Assembly (NCBI RefSeq): GCF_002251855.1
Contig: NZ_NOXW01000019.1
Coordinates: 1-64,000, forward strand
DNA: 64,000 nt
Source: Rhodoferax sp. TH121
Lineage (GTDB): Bacteria; Pseudomonadota; Gammaproteobacteria; Burkholderiales; Burkholderiaceae_C
Direction of reading: 5' to 3'
Part shown: in pieces, positions 1 through 8,593 of the stretch
How positions within the stretch are numbered: position 1 is the first letter of the stretch
Layout: each line of letters begins with the position of its first letter
Program-made: the position numbers and the translations under genes
Notes under the pieces: model-generated
Database searches by the model: none
What the model was told of the DNA's origin: nothing
What the model saw: only the letters and a program-made list of their open reading frames with translations

Positions 1-31
1 TCCCCGTGTGAAAGTAGGTCATCGTCAGGCT
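1..31 (+). rRNA. rrf: 5S rRNA, 3' end only
   Basis: The window opens inside a 5S rRNA gene. The first 31 bases match the conserved 3' arm of bacterial 5S rRNA (CCCCGTGTGAAAGTAGG followed by a GTCAGGCT-like 3' strand of helix I), and a strong terminator follows directly. The rest of the rRNA operon must lie upstream of the window. The exact 3' end is approximate. Confidence 0.85.
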
Positions 32-43
32 ATTACAGTGAGA

Positions 44-76
44 AAAGCCCCGCCTGATCAGGTGGGGCTTTTTTTT
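44..76 (+). terminator. Rho-independent terminator of the rRNA operon
   Basis: AAGCCCCGCCTGA pairs with TCAGGTGGGGCTT to form a 13-bp stem with one G-U pair, followed by a run of T. It lies 12 bases beyond the 5S end, as expected for the terminator of an rrn operon. Bases 77-150 hold no gene I can recognise, apart from the ancestral stop codon of the neighbouring minus-strand gene. Confidence 0.9.
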
Positions 77-150
77 GCCTGTTAGTTTTAGATTTGCTGC
101 CGCGACCTCCAATCCTAGGCGCACGATGATATCGCGCTTCCTATGTTGCC

Positions 151-154
151 CTCG
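151..154. repeat. Target-site duplication CTCG, left copy
   Basis: CTCG borders the left terminal repeat of the IS3-family element and is repeated at 1358-1361 on the right. Removing the element and one copy restores an uninterrupted reading frame in the flanking gene, which supports these boundaries. Confidence 0.8.
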
Positions 155-195
155 CGACGTCCCCCTAGTTTCAGTAGCACTTGGGTTTGGAGTCC
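155..195 (+). repeat. Left terminal inverted repeat of the IS
   Basis: This end shares CGACGTCCCCC, then AGTAGCA and TTGGAGTCC, with the reverse complement of the right end. It lies downstream of the orfB stop. One single-base gap is needed in the alignment. Confidence 0.8.
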
Positions 196-199
196 GGGG

Positions 200-1033
200 T
201 TAATTTAACTGCTTTTGGATAAGTGTCTTGGCGTAGGCTGCCGGTGTCAGGCCACCCAGTGATCTCTTCGGCCTCTCCTCGTTGTATTCCTTCCTCCATG
301 CTTCAACGATCACACGGGCATGCGGCAGACTGGTGAACCAGTGTTCATTCAGACATTCATCGCGGAATCGCCCGTTGAATGATTCGATATAGGCGTTCTG
401 GTTGGGTTTGCCCGGTTCGATCAGAAATAACTGAACACCCCGTGCATGGGCCCATGTCAGCATGGCCCGGCTGCAGAACTCTTTGCCGTTGTCGGTCCTG
501 ATCGCTTTGGGTAAGCCTCGCGTGGTGCTCAGTTGTTCCAGGATGCGTACGGGCTGATTCCCGCCCAATGCACGCTCCGTCACGATCGCCACGGCCTCAT
601 GGGTTGCGTCATTCACCACCGTCAGGTTCTTGATGCGGCGTCCCTCGGCCGTTCGGTCGAACACGAAGTCCATAGACCATACCTGGTTGGCTGCGCTTGG
701 CCGTTCCAAGGGATGCCGGTCGGCAATCGGGATCTTCTTGCGCCTGCGCTTCTTCACCTGCAGGCCTGCTTCGGTATACAGACGGCCTACGCGCTTATGG
801 TTGACGAGTTCATCGGCTTGGCGAAGCTTCAGATAGATCATGCCAGCGCCGTAGCGGCGATGGCGCTGTGCCAAGGCGATGATCTTTTCCTTGAGTGCGC
901 AATTGCGGTCCTGGGCAGGTTCATAGCGGTAGGCGCTGGCACTCATGCCGACAACACGCAAGCAACGGCGTTCGCTCAACCCATGACTGACCATATGGCG
1001 CACCAGTTCACGTCTGGCCGGTGCGCTCTCCAC
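200..1033 (-). CDS. IS3-family transposase OrfB (DDE integrase domain)
   Basis: This is the catalytic part of the transposase, which cuts and joins the element ends. It shows an HTH_21-like N-terminal segment ([13 protein letters not shown]) and then an rve integrase core with the DDE acidic residues in [14 protein letters not shown] and [18 protein letters not shown] start at 1033 is possible, but IS3 elements normally make this domain as an OrfAB fusion by -1 frameshifting at the A6G just upstream. The length of 277 residues is usual for the family. No stop or frameshift damage is visible. Confidence 0.92.
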   Translation of the reverse strand: MESAPARRELVRHMVSHGLSERRCLRVVGMSASAYRYEPAQDRNCALKEKIIALAQRHRRYGAGMIYLKLRQADELVNHKRVGRLYTEAGLQVKKRRRKKIPIADRHPLERPSAANQVWSMDFVFDRTAEGRRIKNLTVVNDATHEAVAIVTERALGGNQPVRILEQLSTTRGLPKAIRTDNGKEFCSRAMLTWAHARGVQLFLIEPGKPNQNAYIESFNGRFRDECLNEHWFTSLPHARVIVEAWRKEYNEERPKRSLGGLTPAAYAKTLIQKQLN

Positions 1034-1290
1034 TTTTTTCTCAAGGCTTCTTTCGTCACCTCGTTCTCCAACATCGCCTCGGCCAGCAATCGCTTGAGTC
1101 GCCCGTTCTCCGCCTCCAGCTCCTTCAAGCGCTTGGCGTCAGACACGTTCATGCCGCCGAATTTGCTGCGCCACAGGTAATAGCTAGCCTCTGAGGAGCC
1201 GTGCCTGCGGCACAGCTCGGCGACCGCCAGGCCCGCTTCGGCTTCACGCAGGAAGCCAATGATTTGTTCTTCGGTAAATCTCTTCTTCAC
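976..1290 (-). CDS. IS3-family transposase OrfA (helix-turn-helix)
   Basis: This is the DNA-binding accessory protein of the element, which recognises the terminal repeats. The N-terminal half is the HTH_Tnp_1 domain ([19 protein letters not shown] and [11 protein letters not shown]). The second half is a leucine-zipper-like coiled coil rich in Leu and Glu. I prefer the GTG at 1290 because AGGAG lies 7 bases upstream and the family usually begins Met-Lys-Lys-Arg-Phe-Thr-Glu. A TTG six bases earlier is also open. Its end overlaps orfB by 58 bases, which is typical of IS3. Confidence 0.88.
   Translation of the reverse strand: MKKRFTEEQIIGFLREAEAGLAVAELCRRHGSSEASYYLWRSKFGGMNVSDAKRLKELEAENGRLKRLLAEAMLENEVTKEALRKKWRAHRPDVNWCAIWSVMG
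1033..1039 (-). other. Programmed -1 frameshift slippery site of the IS
   Basis: On the minus strand orfA reads AGA AAA AAG TGG, giving the heptamer A-AAA-AAG inside the orfA/orfB overlap. Slipping back one base joins ...Arg-Lys-Lys to Val-Glu-Ser-Ala of orfB. This is the classical IS3 signal. I did not find a clear downstream pseudoknot by eye. Confidence 0.75.
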
Positions 1291-1315
1291 GTCCAATCTC
1301 CTGTCGTATGGGATT

Positions 1316-1357
1316 GGACTCCAACATCATTTGCTACTCAAATACGGGGGGACGTCG
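1316..1357 (-). repeat. Right terminal inverted repeat of the IS
   Basis: Read on the minus strand this end begins CGACGTCCCCC and contains AGTAGCA and TTGGAGTCC, mirroring the left end. It lies upstream of orfA and supplies the last codons and the stop of the neighbouring FFLEELY-motif gene. Confidence 0.8.
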
Positions 1358-2100
1358 CTCGCTAAACACACTTGAAGTTCTGTTTCGCACTTCATGTCGG
1401 GCGCGCTAAAGAGCACGTTGATCCACGCACTTTCACGCTCGCGGATGGTGTTTAAGAACACCTCGCTTTCTGCGCCTGCGCCCCCCATGCTTGCAAAAGT
1501 ATCAAACCCGACCTCCAGAAAGGTTTGTAAAGCCTGGAGCCCTGCAGCTTTGGCCGGGCCGCGCATCATGCGTAATGTCATCCTCAAGCCTTTGGTGCGT
1601 GTCAGCTTGTCAAGCTCTCTTCCAATCTCCAGAACAGAATGTAATTGACCCAAGCGAAGTTGTGGGTTCGCGACATTGCGCCAGCAAAGCAAGTAGCGCC
1701 TGCTGTCCAAGCCCAGCTCTGTCACTTGGTGCCCTAGTGTGAGGTATTGCTGTGCCATCTCAAAGTCCAGCGCTTCCGTGAGGGCATGCAGCTCTGCCAA
1801 TGCGATTGCGGTGTTTACGACCTGTTTGGGAAAAAACGTTTGCAAGGCGCCTGCGATGCGAGCGAATTGGGCGTCTCGATCTGAGAAATCACGTGCTCCG
1901 TAGAGTTCTTCGAGAAAGAACCGGGTGGGTGCCGCGAAGCTGGGTGACTGTAGCAAATCGTAATAGGTACCTGCAAACCGGCGCGCTTGCAACTGTTTGA
2001 CGTGTTGCAATGCCCTCTGTAGGTCTGGAGTTGCGTGCGCTTGCTCGCGCAAGCGTGTGACGTTGCGCAATGAATCGCGAATCTGGGCTGCGGCATCCAT
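1327..2100 (-). CDS. FFLEELY-motif protein, 3' end replaced by IS sequence
   Basis: This 257-residue protein of unknown function carries the motif FFLEELYGARDFSDRD at about residues 61-76, which names a conserved betaproteobacterial family. It looks soluble and largely helical, with no signal peptide or membrane segment. The final residues Ser-Asp-Val-Pro-Pro-Tyr-Leu-Ser-Ser-Lys and the stop lie inside the IS terminal repeat. Removing the IS and one CTCG gives an ending Leu-Ala-Arg-Ala-Thr with TAG at 141-143, so only the last few residues were changed and the protein is probably still functional. It is divergent from the GNAT gene at 2219. Confidence 0.8.
   Translation of the reverse strand: MDAAAQIRDSLRNVTRLREQAHATPDLQRALQHVKQLQARRFAGTYYDLLQSPSFAAPTRFFLEELYGARDFSDRDAQFARIAGALQTFFPKQVVNTAIALAELHALTEALDFEMAQQYLTLGHQVTELGLDSRRYLLCWRNVANPQLRLGQLHSVLEIGRELDKLTRTKGLRMTLRMMRGPAKAAGLQALQTFLEVGFDTFASMGGAGAESEVFLNTIRERESAWINVLFSAPDMKCETELQVCLASDVPPYLSSK
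1358..1361. repeat. Target-site duplication CTCG, right copy
   Basis: This is the second copy of the CTCG found at 151-154, directly outside the right terminal repeat of the IS. Confidence 0.8.
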
Positions 2101-2218
2101 ACCTAGGCAATGAGCAAGTTAATGCAACACGATACACGCTGCGGCAAAGACCAGCAGAGAATGCAGGGGAAGCGTGATTGGGGTGATGTGACTAGGTAAA
2201 AACCCTTATAGTGATGGA

Positions 2219-2947
2219 ATGTTGGATACCAAAACTCTGATCAGGGCTTCGCTGGAGGCTGGGCGAGAGTTCTTGCGTCCGCCGCTAGAGCGGAAATCAG
2301 AGCTTATAGAACGATCTGCGCCGGCCTTGGTCCCCATTCGGTCCTTGGGCGAAAATCATCGTGAGCGTATCGCCCAGCATTTGATAGCGCTGACCCCCCA
2401 TGACCGCTACTTGCGATTTGGCCATTCTGCGCAAGACGAGCAAATCCGCCGCTATGTCGAATCGCTGGATTTTGAACGTGATGAAATATTTGGCATTTAC
2501 AACCGTAAGCTCGCGTTGATTGCCGTAGCGCACTTGGCTTACGCCAAGGACAAGCAGCCTGACGATTGCGCAGAATTTGGTGTTTCTGTGCTGCCCAGTG
2601 CGCGCGGGCGAGGTTACGGCGCGCGTCTGTTTGATCGGGCCGCGATGCACGCTCGCAACGACGGCGTGAGTGTGATGTTTATCCATGCGCTGAGTGAGAA
2701 CGCCGCAATGCTCAAAATTGCCCGCAACGCCGGCGCAACCGTAGAGCGGGATGGTACTGAGTCTGAGGCCTATCTGCGTTTGCCAGCGCCAACGCTGGAC
2801 TCGCGAGTTACCGAATTGATTGAAGAACAGGTTGCGTTGACCGATTACCGGCTCAAGTCACAGGCCAAAAACTTTTGGAGTTTTTTGGCGGATGTGCAGG
2901 CCATTCGCCGGGACACCATCGACGCCAACCAACGCAGTTCTCCCTGA
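2219..2947 (+). CDS. GNAT-family N-acetyltransferase
   Basis: This 242-residue protein carries the acetyl-CoA-binding motif A of the GNAT fold: FGVSVLPSARGRGYGARLFD, with the pyrophosphate loop R-G-R-G-Y-G-A. An N-terminal segment precedes the domain (HDRYLRFGHSAQDEQIRRYV, a motif common in proteobacterial GNATs tied to the LTPHDRYLRF family). The substrate cannot be told from sequence. The start ATG TTG GAT lies behind a weak ribosome-binding site. The gene is divergent from the FFLEELY gene and is followed after 58 bases by the CorC-like gene. Confidence 0.8.
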   Translation: MLDTKTLIRASLEAGREFLRPPLERKSELIERSAPALVPIRSLGENHRERIAQHLIALTPHDRYLRFGHSAQDEQIRRYVESLDFERDEIFGIYNRKLALIAVAHLAYAKDKQPDDCAEFGVSVLPSARGRGYGARLFDRAAMHARNDGVSVMFIHALSENAAMLKIARNAGATVERDGTESEAYLRLPAPTLDSRVTELIEEQVALTDYRLKSQAKNFWSFLADVQAIRRDTIDANQRSSP

Positions 2948-3005
2948 CTTTCAAATCCGCTATCCTTAGCGCTTCGCAACCACGGCAGTCATCTGCCCCA
3001 ATCGA

Positions 3006-3878
3006 GTGTCCGATCCTCATCCTGCGCGCCTGTCCGAAAAAGAAGACAAGCGCACCTTTCTGCAAAAACTGGCTGAATTCATCCACCCCGGACCGGATTC
3101 AACGGCCGAGCTCATAGAGACTTTGGCGGAAGCGGAAGACAACAACATCATCGGTGCTGAATCGCGCGTCATGCTGGAGGGCGTGATTCGCATGGCTGAC
3201 ATGACGGCTGGCGACGTGATGGTGCCCGCCACGCGCATGGATCTGCTAAACATCCAGGAGCCTCTGGACAGCCTCATGCACACGGTCATCGATACGGCAC
3301 ACTCGCGGTTCCCGGTGTTTGATGGCGAGCGTGAAAACATCATTGGCATCCTGATGGCCAAGGATTTGCTTAAGCTCCAACGCGCGCCGGAGCTCAATAT
3401 CCGTGCCCTGCTGCGCCCCGCAGCGTTTGTTCCCGAATCCAAAGGCTTGAATGACCTGCTGCGTGAATTTCGCGGCAATCGCAACCACTTGGCCATCGTT
3501 ATCGACGAATTCGGCCGTGTGGCCGGCCTGATCACGATCGAGGATGTGCTGGAGCAGATCGTAGGGGAGATTGAAGACGAATTCGACATCCCTGAAGACG
3601 AAGGCGACATTTTCGCGCTGGCCGACCGCACCTACCGAGTCAGTGGGGATACTCCGCTGGAGCGTGTGAATGATGCTTTTTCCGTCGCCTTGGCCGGATC
3701 AGACCCTGAAGACCATTTCGACACCATTGGCGGTTTGATTGCCCACGAAATGGGGCACGTCCCCAAGCGGGGCGAGCGCCACAGCCTGGGCGGTTTGGAC
3801 TTTGTGGTCCTGCATACCAAAGGCGGTGCCGTGAAGTGGTTCAAGGTGTCCCCCGCTGTAGACGCCTCTGCGGCGTGA
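3006..3878 (+). CDS. corC: CorC/HlyC-type CBS-domain protein
   Basis: This 290-residue cytosolic protein has two CBS domains (about residues 60-185; TAGDVMVPATRMDLL and the second repeat containing RNHLAIVIDEFGRVAGLIT) followed by the acidic CorC_HlyC domain after EDVLEQIVGEIEDEFD. The family is linked to Mg/Co efflux or ion-dependent membrane regulation and commonly precedes lnt. The start is a GTG (Met-Ser-Asp-Pro-His). It overlaps the lnt start by three bases (GTGA), so the two are translationally coupled. It lacks the DUF21 membrane domain of HlyC-type exporters, so the CorC name is the better one. Confidence 0.88.
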   Translation: MSDPHPARLSEKEDKRTFLQKLAEFIHPGPDSTAELIETLAEAEDNNIIGAESRVMLEGVIRMADMTAGDVMVPATRMDLLNIQEPLDSLMHTVIDTAHSRFPVFDGERENIIGILMAKDLLKLQRAPELNIRALLRPAAFVPESKGLNDLLREFRGNRNHLAIVIDEFGRVAGLITIEDVLEQIVGEIEDEFDIPEDEGDIFALADRTYRVSGDTPLERVNDAFSVALAGSDPEDHFDTIGGLIAHEMGHVPKRGERHSLGGLDFVVLHTKGGAVKWFKVSPAVDASAA

Positions 3879-5443
3879 CTGCACGCGTAACTCTCCAGCC
3901 AAAGGGGCTTGCCGCGCCCCTGCCAAGAATGCAGATTGCTATTGCATTGATAGCGGCTTGCGCACAATCTGTGGGGGTCGCATGGCCTTTTGATGCTTTC
4001 TTTGAGCGCGGCGCCACCCTGTGGTGGCTACAACTGCTTGCCCAAGGCGTCTTCATTGCGGCGCTGTTGCGATCCCCCAGTGCGCGTGCTGCAGCAGGCT
4101 TGTCCTGGGCGTTTGCCACCGTATGGCTTAGTACGACGTTTTGGTGGCTGTTCATTGCATTGCACACCTACGGTGGCTTGCCCGCCGTGCTGGCGGTCGT
4201 GGCCATCGTTGCTTTGGCCGCCGCGTTGGGCATGTATTACGCCCTCGTGGGCATCGTTTTCTGGCGCTGGCGGCATGCCAGCGCCACCGTGTTGGCGGCT
4301 GGCTTTGCCGCAATGTGGACCATGGCGGAACTGGCCCGGGGAACTTGGCTCACTGGGTTTGGCTGGGGCGCGGTGGGTTATGCACACCTGGACGGCCCCT
4401 TGGGTTGGTATCTGCCTTGGGTTGGTAGCTACGGCGTGGGCGCGCTGGCGGCATTTGGTGCGGCCGCCTTGGCGCTGCTGGGGGGCAAGGGCATAGCCCC
4501 CGCGCTGGGCTTGGCAGCGCTGTTGGGCCTGCCATGGATAGCCCCCTCTGCGTGGAGTCACTGGACGCAACCCACGGGCACCCTGAGTGTCACGCTGCTG
4601 CAGGGCAATATCCCCCAGGACGAAAAGTTCGAAACTGGCAGTGGCGTGCCCTTGGCTCTGCAGTGGTACGGGCAACAACTGCATGCGAGCAGCACCGCAT
4701 TGGTTGTGGCGCCCGAAACTGCGGTCCCGTTGTTGCCCCAGCAGCTGCCTGAAGGCTACTGGCAGGCCCTGCAACAACGCTTTGCCAGCGGCAACACTAC
4801 GGCTCTCCTTGGCATCCCGCTGGGAAGCTACGCGATGGGGTATACCAATTCGGTACTGGGCTTGGCACCCGGGCAGCCAGAGCCTTGGCGCTATGACAAG
4901 CATCATCTGGTGCCCTTCGGTGAATTCATTCCCCCCCTATTCAAATGGTTCACCCGCATGATGAACATCCCGCTGGGGGACTTCAATCGCGGGCCACTGG
5001 GTCAGCCCTCGCTGCAGGTAGCCGGTGAGAGGGTAGCGCCCAATATTTGCTACGAAGACCTGTACGGTGAAGAACTGGCCAGCCGTTTCAACGATGCAGC
5101 CCAGGCGCCCACCGTGTTTGCCAATGTGAGCAATCTGGGCTGGTTCAACGATTCGATTGCGCTGGACCAACACCTGAATATCTCGCGCGCCCGGGCTCTG
5201 GAATTCCAGCGGCCCTTTGTCCGCGCCACTAACACCGGCGCCACTGCCATTCTGGACCACCACGCCGTGGTGCAAAAAATCCTGCCGGCTCGCACCCGGG
5301 GTGTGTTGGTAGGCGAGGTCCAGGGCCGTACCGGGGTGACCCCGTTTGCCTGGTGGGCGTCACGCTTTGGCCTCTGGCCTTTGTGGGTGCTGTGCATGCT
5401 GGTGGCCGCCATGGCTTGGGGCTTGGGTCGTCGCGCACGCTAA
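3875..5443 (+). CDS. lnt: Apolipoprotein N-acyltransferase
   Basis: This inner-membrane enzyme adds the third acyl chain to the N-terminal cysteine of lipoproteins. The N-terminal 200 residues are a series of hydrophobic helices. The C-terminal periplasmic nitrilase domain holds the expected triad: Glu in [10 protein letters not shown], Lys in [12 protein letters not shown] and Cys in [12 protein letters not shown] place the start at the GTG overlapping the corC stop, giving 522 residues; an ATG at 3931 would give a shorter N-terminus. The first hydrophobic stretch is encoded by a copy of the dispersed repeat (3935-3996), which is unusual for a membrane enzyme. Confidence 0.9.
   Translation: MTARVTLQPKGLAAPLPRMQIAIALIAACAQSVGVAWPFDAFFERGATLWWLQLLAQGVFIAALLRSPSARAAAGLSWAFATVWLSTTFWWLFIALHTYGGLPAVLAVVAIVALAAALGMYYALVGIVFWRWRHASATVLAAGFAAMWTMAELARGTWLTGFGWGAVGYAHLDGPLGWYLPWVGSYGVGALAAFGAAALALLGGKGIAPALGLAALLGLPWIAPSAWSHWTQPTGTLSVTLLQGNIPQDEKFETGSGVPLALQWYGQQLHASSTALVVAPETAVPLLPQQLPEGYWQALQQRFASGNTTALLGIPLGSYAMGYTNSVLGLAPGQPEPWRYDKHHLVPFGEFIPPLFKWFTRMMNIPLGDFNRGPLGQPSLQVAGERVAPNICYEDLYGEELASRFNDAAQAPTVFANVSNLGWFNDSIALDQHLNISRARALEFQRPFVRATNTGATAILDHHAVVQKILPARTRGVLVGEVQGRTGVTPFAWWASRFGLWPLWVLCMLVAAMAWGLGRRAR
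3935..3996 (+). repeat. Dispersed ~60-bp repeat, copy 1 (inside lnt)
   Basis: This copy shows ATTGCTAT, then TTGATAGCGGCTTGCGCA, then a GGCC-TTTTGATGC end, the same order of blocks as the intergenic copies at 56031 and 58630. It reads in frame as [10 protein letters not shown] and becomes the first membrane helix of Lnt. Confidence 0.65.
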
Positions 5444-5525
5444 GGGCTTGCAGCCCCGTAAAATGCGGGGTTTACTCGAACGAACGTTCTTGCCGCGGCG
5501 CCCCGCGCGCACCGGCCCACGCACC

Positions 5526-6440
5526 ATGCTTACTTTTCAGCAAATCATTTTGAAACTGCAGTCCTATTGGGCTGACCAGGGTTGTGCCCTGTTGCAACCC
5601 TATGACATGGAAGTGGGCGCCGGCACCTCGCACACCGCCACTTTTTTGCGCGCTATCGGCCCCGAGCCCTGGAAGGCCGCCTACGTGCAGCCCAGCCGCC
5701 GCCCGAAAGACGGCCGCTATGGCGAGAACCCCAACCGCTTGCAGCACTACTACCAGTATCAGGTGGTGCTCAAGCCTGCGCCAGCCAACATCCTGGAGTT
5801 GTACCTTGGCTCGCTCGAGGCGCTGGGTTTTGACCTGAAGAAGAACGACATCCGTTTTGTCGAAGACGACTGGGAAAACCCCACCCTGGGCGCCTGGGGT
5901 CTGGGCTGGGAAGTCTGGTTGAACGGCATGGAGGTCACGCAGTTCACCTACTTCCAGCAAGTGGGGGGCATTGATTGCAAGCCCGCGACCGGCGAGATCA
6001 CCTACGGCCTGGAGCGCCTGGCTATGTACCTGCAAGGCGTGGACAACGTCTACAACCTGACTTGGACCGAAGGCCTGAGCTACGGCGATGTCTACAAGCA
6101 GAACGAGGTGGAGCAGTCCACCTATAACTTCGAGCACAGTGACGCCGACTTCCTGTTCACCGCCTTCAATGCACACGAAAAGCAAGCCAAACATTTGATG
6201 GAGCAACAGCTCGCGCTGCCCGCGTACGAGCAGGTGCTCAAAAGCGCGCACAGCTTCAACCTGCTGGATGCACGTGGTGCCATCAGCGTGACGGAGCGTG
6301 CGGCCTATATCGGCCGCATCCGCAACCTGGCCCGCAGCGTGGCGCAGAGCTATTACGAGAGCCGTGAGCGTCTGGGCTTCCCCATGGCGCCGCGCGAATG
6401 GGTGGAACAGATGACGAAGACCGACAAGAAGGCCGCGTGA
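5526..6440 (+). CDS. glyQ: Glycyl-tRNA synthetase alpha subunit
   Basis: This is the class II aminoacylation subunit of the bacterial alpha2beta2 GlyRS, which activates glycine. Its 304 residues are near the usual length. Family blocks are clear: [56 protein letters not shown] (motif 2 region) and [15 protein letters not shown] (motif 3). The open frame runs further upstream, but the ATG at 5526 matches the family N-terminus. It forms an operon with glyS, starting six bases before the glyS ATG. Confidence 0.97.
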   Translation: MLTFQQIILKLQSYWADQGCALLQPYDMEVGAGTSHTATFLRAIGPEPWKAAYVQPSRRPKDGRYGENPNRLQHYYQYQVVLKPAPANILELYLGSLEALGFDLKKNDIRFVEDDWENPTLGAWGLGWEVWLNGMEVTQFTYFQQVGGIDCKPATGEITYGLERLAMYLQGVDNVYNLTWTEGLSYGDVYKQNEVEQSTYNFEHSDADFLFTAFNAHEKQAKHLMEQQLALPAYEQVLKSAHSFNLLDARGAISVTERAAYIGRIRNLARSVAQSYYESRERLGFPMAPREWVEQMTKTDKKAA

Positions 6441-6445
6441 GAGAC

Positions 6446-8572
6446 ATGACGATGACTACCAAAAACCTTCTTGTTGAACTGTTTGTTGAAGAGCTGCCCC
6501 CCAAGGCACTGAAAAAACTGGGCGAAGCGTTTTCGTCCGTGCTGGCTGACTCGCTCAAGGCCCAAGGCCTGGCAGCGGCCGATGCGGCAGTCACCCACTT
6601 TGCCTCCCCCCGCCGCTTGGCAGTGCATGTCACGGCAGTGGCGGCCCAGGCTGCGGACAAAGCCGTGTCGCAAAAGCTGATGCCCGTCGCCGTGGGCCTG
6701 GATGCCGCTGGCAACGCTACGCCTGCTCTGCTGAAGAAGATGCAGGCGCTGGGCGCCGACGCATCGGCGGTTGCCGGCCTCAAGCGCGCACCCGACGGCA
6801 AGGCCGAAGCGCTGTTCTTTGAGAGCACCGTCACCGGCGTAACTTTGGCCATTGGCCTGCAAAAAGCGTTGGAAGATTCCATTGCCAAGTTGCCCATCCC
6901 CAAGGTCATGAGCTACCAGCTGGAAAGCGGCTGCGAGCTGCCGGGCTGGAGCAGTGTGAGCTTTGTGCGCCCTGCACACGGTCTGGTGGCGCTGCATGGT
7001 GCTGACGTGGTGCCGGTGCAGGCGCTGGGCCTGAGCGCAGGCAACAGCACCCAAGGCCACCGCTTTGAAGCGGCCGTGTCGCCTGTGGTGGTGCCCGATG
7101 CGGACGCCTACGCCGCCTTGCTGGCCATGGACGGTGCGGTGATCGCCAGCTTTGCCGAACGCCGTGCCGAGATCGCGCGCCAGCTGGCTGCGGCGGCGGC
7201 CAAAGTGGGCGGCGGCTGCAAGCCGATTGAGGACGATGCACTGCTGGACGAAGTGACCGCGCTGGTGGAGCGCCCCAATGTGCTGATCTGCGAGTTCGAG
7301 AAGCAATTCCTCGACGTGCCGCAGGAGTGTCTGATTCTGACCATGAAGGCCAACCAGAAGTACTTCCCGCTGCTGGACGCCAACGACAAGCTCACCAACA
7401 AGTTCCTGGTGGTCAGCAACATCAACCCCGATGACGCGAGCTTTGTGATCGGCGGCAACGAGCGCGTGGTGCGCCCGCGCTTGGCGGATGCGAAGTTCTT
7501 CTTTGACCAAGACCGCAAGAAAACCTTGGCCTCACGCGTGGAAGCGCTGGGCAAAGTGGTCTACCACAACAAGCTGGGCACCCAGGGCGAGCGCGTGGAG
7601 CGCGTGCGCGCCATTGCCAAGGCGATTGCCGCCCAGCTGGGCGACGCCACGCTGGTGGCGCAGGCCGACTTGGCCGCGCAGCTGGCCAAGACCGACTTGG
7701 TGACCGACATGGTGGGAGAGTTCCCCGAGCTGCAGGGCATCATGGGGGGCTACTACGCGCTCAACGATGGCCTACCCGCTACGGTTGCCCACGCGATTGA
7801 AGACCACTACAAGCCCCGCTTTGCGGGGGACGCCTTGCCGCGCAATGAGGTGGGCGTGGTAGTGGCATTGGCCGACAAACTGGAGACGCTGGTTGGCATG
7901 TTCGGCATCGGCAATTTGCCCACCGGCGACAAAGACCCATTTGCGCTGCGTCGCCATGCGCTGGGTGTGATTCGCATGCTGGTGGAAAAAGACCTACCGC
8001 TGGATGTGGCTGCCTTGGTTCAGGCCGCGGCACCCGCCTTTGGCGAGAAGATCAGCCATGCGCAGGATTCCCTGGTCGAATTCATCTATGACCGCCTCGC
8101 CGGCTCTTTGCGCGAGCAAAGCTACAGCGCGCAAGAGGTGGATGCTGTGCTGGCCCTGAAACCCCAACGCTTGGGTGATGTGGCCAAACGCCTCACGGCA
8201 GTGCGTGCCTTCGCAGCCCTGCCGGAAAGCCCCGCGTTGGCGGCCGCCAACAAACGTATCAGCAACATCCTGAAAAAGACGGACGATGTGGATGCGCATG
8301 TGAGTGAAGTCTTGTTGCAAGAGGCTGCGGAAAAAGCGCTGTTCGCCGCGATGCAAGCCGTGCTTCCCAAGGCCCAAAGCCAATGGAAAGCGGGTGATTA
8401 CACGGCGTCATTGCAGTCGCTGGCTGCGCTCCGAACCCCTGTGGATGCCTTTTTCGAAGACGTCATGGTGAACGCCGAGCAAATGGATCTGCGATTGAAC
8501 CGATTGGGCCTGCTCAAAAGCCTCCAAGTGGCGATGAACCGCGTGGCCGATCTGTCCAAGTTGGCTGCCTGA
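6446..8572 (+). CDS. glyS: Glycyl-tRNA synthetase beta subunit
   Basis: This is the tRNA-binding and HD-domain-containing subunit of GlyRS, 708 residues. It starts with the conserved LLVELFVEELPPKALKKLGE and carries CLILTMKANQKYFPLLDAN and FFDQDRKKTLASRVEALGKV blocks. The C-terminal anticodon-binding region ends around VDAFFEDVMVNAEQMDLR. Two ATGs six bases apart (6446 and 6452) are possible; the first is five bases after the glyQ stop. Its stop lies 21 bases before gmhB. Confidence 0.96.
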   Translation: MTMTTKNLLVELFVEELPPKALKKLGEAFSSVLADSLKAQGLAAADAAVTHFASPRRLAVHVTAVAAQAADKAVSQKLMPVAVGLDAAGNATPALLKKMQALGADASAVAGLKRAPDGKAEALFFESTVTGVTLAIGLQKALEDSIAKLPIPKVMSYQLESGCELPGWSSVSFVRPAHGLVALHGADVVPVQALGLSAGNSTQGHRFEAAVSPVVVPDADAYAALLAMDGAVIASFAERRAEIARQLAAAAAKVGGGCKPIEDDALLDEVTALVERPNVLICEFEKQFLDVPQECLILTMKANQKYFPLLDANDKLTNKFLVVSNINPDDASFVIGGNERVVRPRLADAKFFFDQDRKKTLASRVEALGKVVYHNKLGTQGERVERVRAIAKAIAAQLGDATLVAQADLAAQLAKTDLVTDMVGEFPELQGIMGGYYALNDGLPATVAHAIEDHYKPRFAGDALPRNEVGVVVALADKLETLVGMFGIGNLPTGDKDPFALRRHALGVIRMLVEKDLPLDVAALVQAAAPAFGEKISHAQDSLVEFIYDRLAGSLREQSYSAQEVDAVLALKPQRLGDVAKRLTAVRAFAALPESPALAAANKRISNILKKTDDVDAHVSEVLLQEAAEKALFAAMQAVLPKAQSQWKAGDYTASLQSLAALRTPVDAFFEDVMVNAEQMDLRLNRLGLLKSLQVAMNRVADLSKLAA

Positions 8573-8593
8573 CCCCCCCGGAGCGTTTCCACC

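Larger units (their letters stand above)
155..1357 (-). mobile_element. IS3-family insertion sequence (IS407-like group), intact
   Basis: This element of about 1203 bp carries two overlapping minus-strand transposase frames. Its ends are imperfect inverted repeats of about 41 bp that both begin CGACGTCCCCC and share AGTAGCA and TTGGAGTCC blocks. A 4-bp direct repeat CTCG lies on both sides (151-154 and 1358-1361), the duplication length known for the IS407 group. The boundaries are therefore read from the sequence. Both frames are open and the frameshift site is intact, so the element looks functional. It inserted into the last codons of the FFLEELY-motif gene on its right side. Confidence 0.9.

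Noticed and set aside
187-1324. Shorter IS with ends at TTGGAGTCC
   Set aside because: The inverted similarity continues outward to CGACGTCCCCC, and only the longer boundaries give an exact 4-bp duplication and a restored reading frame.
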